Origin: Branchiostoma floridae
Taxonomy: Eukaryota > Chordata > Leptocardii > Amphioxiformes > Branchiostomatidae
DNA: 64,000 bases
NCBI RefSeq assembly: GCF_000003815.2
Contig: NC_049994.1
Location: 12,297,351 to 12,361,350 of the forward strand
Direction of reading: 5' to 3'
Every line of letters starts with the position of its first letter. The stretch's first letter is position 1. The notes beneath the pieces are model-generated. The model was not told where the DNA came from and searched no databases. It worked only from the letters and a program-made list of their open reading frames with translations. Positions 59,040-64,000 of the stretch are shown here, piece by piece. Position numbers and translations under genes: made by a program.

Positions 59040-60720
59040 AGTATCCGTACCCCCGTAGTACTATAGTGTCAATTCTCCCCTCCACAGCAGTGTCCATACC
59101 TCCAGTAGCGTCCAGTAGTACCAATGCCCCCTTGGCCAGTAGTGTCCTTACCCCCTGTAGTGTTGTACCCCCAGTATTGGCCGCATCCCCAGTAGTGTCC
59201 ATGCCCCAAGTAGTGCCCGTACCCCCAGTAGTGTCCGTACCACCAGGTAGTGTCCGTACCCCCTAGTAGTTCCCGTACCCCCAATAGTGTCGATACCCCA
59301 AGTAGTGTCCGTACCCCCAGCATGGTCAGTATCCCCAGTAGTGTCCGTACCCCCAGTAGTGCCCGTACCCTAGTAGTGTCAGTACCCCCAGTAGTGTCCG
59401 TACCCCATAGTAGTGTCCGTACCCCCAGTAGTGTCCATACCCCAAGTAGTGCCCGTACCCTCAGTAGTGTCCGTACCCTCTTGTAATGCCCGTACCCCAT
59501 TGGCATTGATACCCCAGGCCAGTAGTCTCTGTTTCCCAGTTGTGTCCGTACCCCAAGTATAGTTTCTGTACAATGCAGTGTCAGTACCCAGGTGTAGTGT
59601 CAGTACGTAGGTGTAGTGTCTGTACCCACTGTAGTGTCGGTACCCCCTGTAGTGTCCGTACTCCGTACGGTAGTGTATGTACCCCTGTAGTGTCCGTACC
59701 CACTGTAGTGGCTGTGCCCCTGTAGTGTCAATACCCACTGTAGTGTCCATACAATGTACCTCCAGTAGTGTCCGTACCTCCTGTAGTGTATCCCCCGTAG
59801 TGTCCGTACCCTCAGTATTGTCCGTACCCTCAGTATTGTCCGTACACCCAGCATTGTCCGTACCTCCAGTAGTGTTCGTACCTCCAGTAGTGTCCGTACC
59901 TCCAGTAGTGCCCGTACCCCCAGTAGTGCCCGTACCCCCAGTATTGTCCGTACCCCCAGTAGTGTCCGTACCCCCAGTATTGTCCGTACCCTCAGTATTG
60001 TCCGTACACCCAGCATTGTCCGTACCTCCAGTAGTGTCCGTACCTCCAGTAGTGTTCGTACCTCCAGTATTGTCCGTACCCCCAGTAGTGTCCGTACCTC
60101 CAGTAGTGTCCGTACCCCCATTTGTGTCCATTACCCCCAGTAGTGCCCGTACCCCCAGTAGTGTCTGTACCCCCAGCAGTGTCCGTACCACCTGTAGTGT
60201 CTGTATCCCCAGTGGTGTCCATACAGTGAGTTGTGTCCATATCCCCAGTTATCCAGTTCCCATATCTCCATTGGGCCAAATTGAGTTTTTTCAGGTCCGA
60301 CTTTTTTGGGACCGGTCCAAGAAGAACCCGTTTTTGTACTGGTGGTACACTGTGCACCCCTACCAAGTGCTGCCCGGGCTGTAACATCTAGTAGTGTCAG
60401 TACCACCTGTAATGTCAGTTTTCACTGTACCATGTGTCAGTTTTCACTGTAGTGCCCATACCCCCAGTAGTGTCAAATCTGTACCCTCAGTAGTGTCCGT
60501 ACGTATTGTCCGTTCCCCCTGTAGCATCCGTACCCCCGGTAGTGCCTGTACCTCCCGTAATGCCCATTCATCCTGTATAGCAGAGACCATACCCGATGTA
60601 GACGTGTGTACCATCAGTAGTGCCCGTAACCCCAGAAGTGTTTTCAGTTACCCCTGGACCAGTAGTGTCTGTTCCCTCAGTGTGGCTGTCTTACAGATAC
60701 ACCTTGACAGCAATGTGTGG
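59040..60720. repeat. 18 bp minisatellite core
   Basis: Dozens of variants of agtagtgtccgtaccccc over about 1.7 kb, interrupted around 60250-60390 by unrelated sequence. Because 18 is a multiple of three and stops are rare in the unit, five or six frames stay open (for example 59379-60191 minus, GGTDTT repeats). These are not credible proteins. Confidence 0.95.
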
Positions 60721-60939
60721 ATGCTATAGCTCACTTGCCAGCTACATTTTTGTGGATATCACAGAGAAGCACTTACACACCTGACAGGTTGATGTCTGTG
60801 ACAATGGTTGTGAATGTGACTTGTTGGAGGACTGAGTCAAACCAGGAATGGCAACATATATAAGCATAATTAAAGTGGATGCATCCACTATGATATACAC
60901 TGAAGCTGATTTTTGAAACATTTTCAATAAAGTACTTGT

Positions 60940-61620
60940 GTGATCAATACTGACATGGCTTTTTTTGATTCCTTACCCCTCAAAACATGGGGATGGACGC
61001 CAAATTTATCTTGATACCATGTGTAGTTACTGAAATATTGACGAAAACAAGATTTTCCGTAATGACTGCCTTATTTGCATATTATATGCCTATTCAGCAC
61101 AAAATATTGGTGTGATCATTTCTAAAATGGCTTAATCTGATTCTTTACCGCTCAAAACATGGGGATAGACACTCAAATTATTTGAATACCATGTGTGGTT
61201 ACTGAGATATTGACGAAAGCAAGGTTTTCCGTAATAGACGCCTTAATTTGCATATTATATGCCTATTCAGCACAAAACAGTGGTGTGATCTTTACTGAAA
61301 TGGCTTAATCTGATTCTTTACCCCTCAAAACATGGGGATAGACATCAAAATTACTTTTATGGCATGTGTAGTTACTGAGATTTTGACGAAAGCAAGATTT
61401 TCCGTAATAACCGCCTTAATTTGCATATTTTATGCATATCTAACCAAATATTGGTGTGATCATTACTGAAATGGCCTAATCTGATTCTTTGCCCCACAAA
61501 ACATGGGGATAGACACCAAAATCAATTTGATACCATGTGTGGTTACCGAGATATTGACGAAAACAAGAATTTCCTTAATGGCCGCCTTAATTTGCATATT
61601 GTGCGGATTGCCCAATGATG
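60940..61620. repeat. Right-arm tandem repeat, inverted
   Basis: Four units mirroring the left arm, with atttgcat at 61073, 61246, 61419 and 61590. Confidence 0.9.
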
Positions 61621-61704
61621 ACAGAGTGGCATCATCCAGATTCTGATAGACCACACCTCAGAGATACAGAAACAGCAAAAAAACTTTGTATGGACCATAT
61701 TGCA

Positions 61705-64000
61705 CGCTTATCGTTCTCTGCCACCAGACTACATCGATTAATACTGTAATATAAGACACCCCAGGCAGACAGTGTGGACTGGTGTTCCGCGAAAGGCCCG
61801 GGGAAAATCGATATATCTCCAACACTACGTCGCCACCATGGTATTAACGTTGCTTCCTATCTGCTAGAAAGAGATAAATCTTATTCGCAAAAAGATACTT
61901 AAATTCCTTCAGCACGCCGATATTTCGCTTAGTGATCTTAAAAAGGGCTAGGGTGCTCATACATCGGTACGAATTTTATAAATTGGTTTCTAAAAGATTC
62001 GTTCGTTTTACACAATGCGACTTGCGTTTTCAATAGGATTCGTGGGTTTTCACATATGGATTTTTACGTTCTTAAATCCGTGCGAATGCCTTGGCACCAC
62101 TTATAAAAGGAAAATTTAACAAAGGGAGAGGGTGTAATATATACACATGAAATATACGTATCTCAGCAGTGACAATAAGTTGTTAAGTAAATGATAAAAA
62201 CGCTGCAGGTTAGATTGATACTTTGAATATATTTGTTCTTTAATATCATTCTTACAAATCATAAACTTACATGTGCAGAGTTACACCGTGTTTCTCCATC
62301 TGAATTGAAGTAAAGTTACAGTTACGATTCTTTAGAAACGAAAAAAACCATGTTGTATATGTTGATAAATAATGAAATGATATGTTTTGTGTATGTCATT
62401 AAATGTTGTGTTTATAATATAGATTCGGACAAATTAGTATACCCAATCACGTTAAAATTGTGAGATAGACTAGTCAGAATATAGTAAGAGAAATTAACAT
62501 TTTATGCCAGATTAACATATTTTCCCTTCCTCGCAGCACGTTACGATGTCTACACGTACAGACGTCATTATCAAGAATCGATTATCAGCTCAAACCAAAA
62601 TGGCGCCCATTTCAGTAAAAACGGACTTAAAATAGCATAAAATCCGGTTTACTATAGATTAGACATGGCTTTGGGGTATTCGTCCACAGATGTTATCGAT
62701 TGAGATTTTCGCACGATGGGAACCGTTGTTAAATAGATGTGTACTTCATAATTGAATAATTGACGTGGTATATGGTGATAAAACGACGTTGACGTTCATT
62801 TGACCCTCTGTTTACAAAAACATTTCATTATTGTCATATATTTATGACAATTCACTCTGGGAGTACTAGTGTTCATTGTACATCGTCAGTACTGTAATGT
62901 CAGAAAAGTACGTTCATAGATGCTTTCATATCTAATAAGTTTTTGCTGGCTTTGACATTCGGTGCGATGCGTTGCATTTGTAATGTTTTCCGAAAATGAA
63001 ATAAAATATATACCTGTTCAGAACAGCAAAGAAAGTCTTCTTTATTTTTTTCGTTGCTACTAGTATATGCATATTCAATCCGACTTATCACATTATTTCA
63101 TTTTGTACAATGTGTTTTCATATTAATTGTCCTTTTGTCCGTTTTCATTTGCTGTCTGGCCTGATCTGCTTAGAGATTACTTACAAGCTGTGCAGTAGGC
63201 TTTTTGTGTTCTCACCCACGCCTTGTCCTTTGGTTACATGTCTGTTTCTTTCAAACGCATTGAAAGAGCGTACCAGCTGTCGCTTGGCCTTGCCTGGTCC
63301 TGTCGGCTATAGAAAATCGCTGATATCGGAGGGGAAAACCTGACGCAGCGGTCATATAACATGAATGACACGGTCCCGGGTCCTGCACAGACCGATACAG
63401 CACCTGTACCGATCCCTTTTGTCCGGATATCGATCCCAAGTTGTCACCAGGTGTCGGAGCGAGCGCTCCTTTCGCTCGCTGGTCGATTTTTGGCATGTCC
63501 GAACGCCGATGTTTAACCTTTTGTAAGATGGATGCCGTCTGTTTCCCTCCAACCTCACCCCAAAGAACCGAAGGTATATTGGGGACGGGGAGAGGGAAGG
63601 AAAACCCTGTCGATTCTTTAGGGTCAAGCTAATCTTGCAGAGACGCTCGCAAGGAAGCCGGGCAATTTTCCGCCGCCTTTGTGGTTCAAACAGAAGTGAG
63701 GAAATCCTTTGATTCCTAATGAGTATCCGCCTAGGGCCTCGGATTAGAAAAAAAGGGAGGGAAAATTATTTCTCCTGCCTGTATGAACTGTTTGGTATGG
63801 CAATGGATATGGCTAAGTGTAATAGATCGTTTGGCACTTTATATCTCGCGGCATATGTCCGAATGTAACCTCTATTTCAGCGAGAATCGATCCTTTCAGC
63901 AGTGCTTCGATCGGGTCCATCTGTCCGTCTGCCCCACATCGCGGCTCGCGCAAAAAGCTTTTAAAGAAAAGGTCGTGACTGCGCCATTTGTGCCACTTCT
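61705..64000. other. Right end of window, nothing recognised
   Basis: AT-rich to about 63.2 kb, then more even in composition. A 91-codon minus-strand frame at 63352-63627 and others have no recognisable domain. caaaatggcgccca at 62597 resembles an arm of the element at 46158. Confidence 0.4.

Larger units (their letters stand above)
58169..61704. mobile_element. 3.5 kb fold-back element
   Basis: The arm at 58169 (tgcaatatggtccatacaaa onward) is the reverse complement of the arm ending at 61704, nearly identical over roughly the outer 200 bases (one difference seen in the first 170 or so). Inverted similarity continues through tandem subrepeats to about 59027 and 60880, so each arm is about 0.8 kb. 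The centre is a minisatellite. Long inverted arms made of tandem subrepeats around a simple core are the architecture of fold-back transposons. No transposase and no clear target duplication are visible, so it is non-autonomous or not strictly a transposon. Confidence 0.85.

Noticed and set aside
59379-60191. 270-codon minus-strand frame of GGTDTT repeats (and overlapping frames on both strands, 59069-60384)
   Set aside because: Produced by an 18 bp minisatellite with almost no stop codons in most frames; lies in the core of a fold-back element.
56845-61704. CRISPR-like regular repeats
   Set aside because: Eukaryotic tandem repeats without unique spacers; units are contiguous.
63352-63627. 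91-codon minus-strand frame near the right edge
   Set aside because: No domain or splice context.

Overview
This is a eukaryotic, animal-type window: one gene with metazoan domains at the left edge, an otherwise gene-poor stretch crowded with transposable-element remains, and four runs of N. A DEG/ENaC channel carrying discoidin and kringle domains, CR1/L2-like LINE tails, tRNA-headed SINEs and many short terminal-inverted-repeat elements together fit an invertebrate deuterostome, most likely a lancelet (Branchiostoma). The species is inferred from general character, not proven.

Layout. 2-2050: 3' part of a DEG/ENaC channel gene with a discoidin (F5/8 C) domain and a kringle domain in its extracellular region; its stop codon lies in the first unit of a 78-80 bp tandem repeat. 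2.8-12.8 kb: SINE, LINE pieces, a 1.9 kb Harbinger-like inverted-repeat element holding a LINE fragment, a 103 bp perfectly alternating purine-pyrimidine tract, and five copies of one 14-mer. 12.8-14.9 kb: gap, 163 bp satellite, and a tandemly duplicated block with promoter-like boxes. 16573-21997: an apparently complete pogo/Tigger/Jerky-type DNA transposon with terminal inverted repeats, TA target duplication and an intact two-exon transposase on the minus strand. 22-27 kb: CArG-box-headed repeats, two small palindromic elements and a LINE with a 374-codon open frame. 27-48 kb: mostly unique sequence with scattered SINEs and at least six further inverted-repeat elements, several flanked by TAA/TTA duplications. 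48.6-54.1 kb: LINE 3' end, two overlapping long inverted repeats beside a gap, CA microsatellite. 56.8-61.7 kb: a 157 bp tandem array followed by a 3.5 kb fold-back element whose roughly 0.8 kb arms are themselves tandem repeats carrying octamer motifs, with a 1.7 kb, 18 bp-unit minisatellite in the middle. 61.7-64 kb: nothing recognised.

There is no operon-like organisation. The only cellular gene I can support is the channel; the other convincing coding sequences belong to mobile elements. The most notable items are the channel's domain architecture, the intact spliced transposase and the fold-back element.
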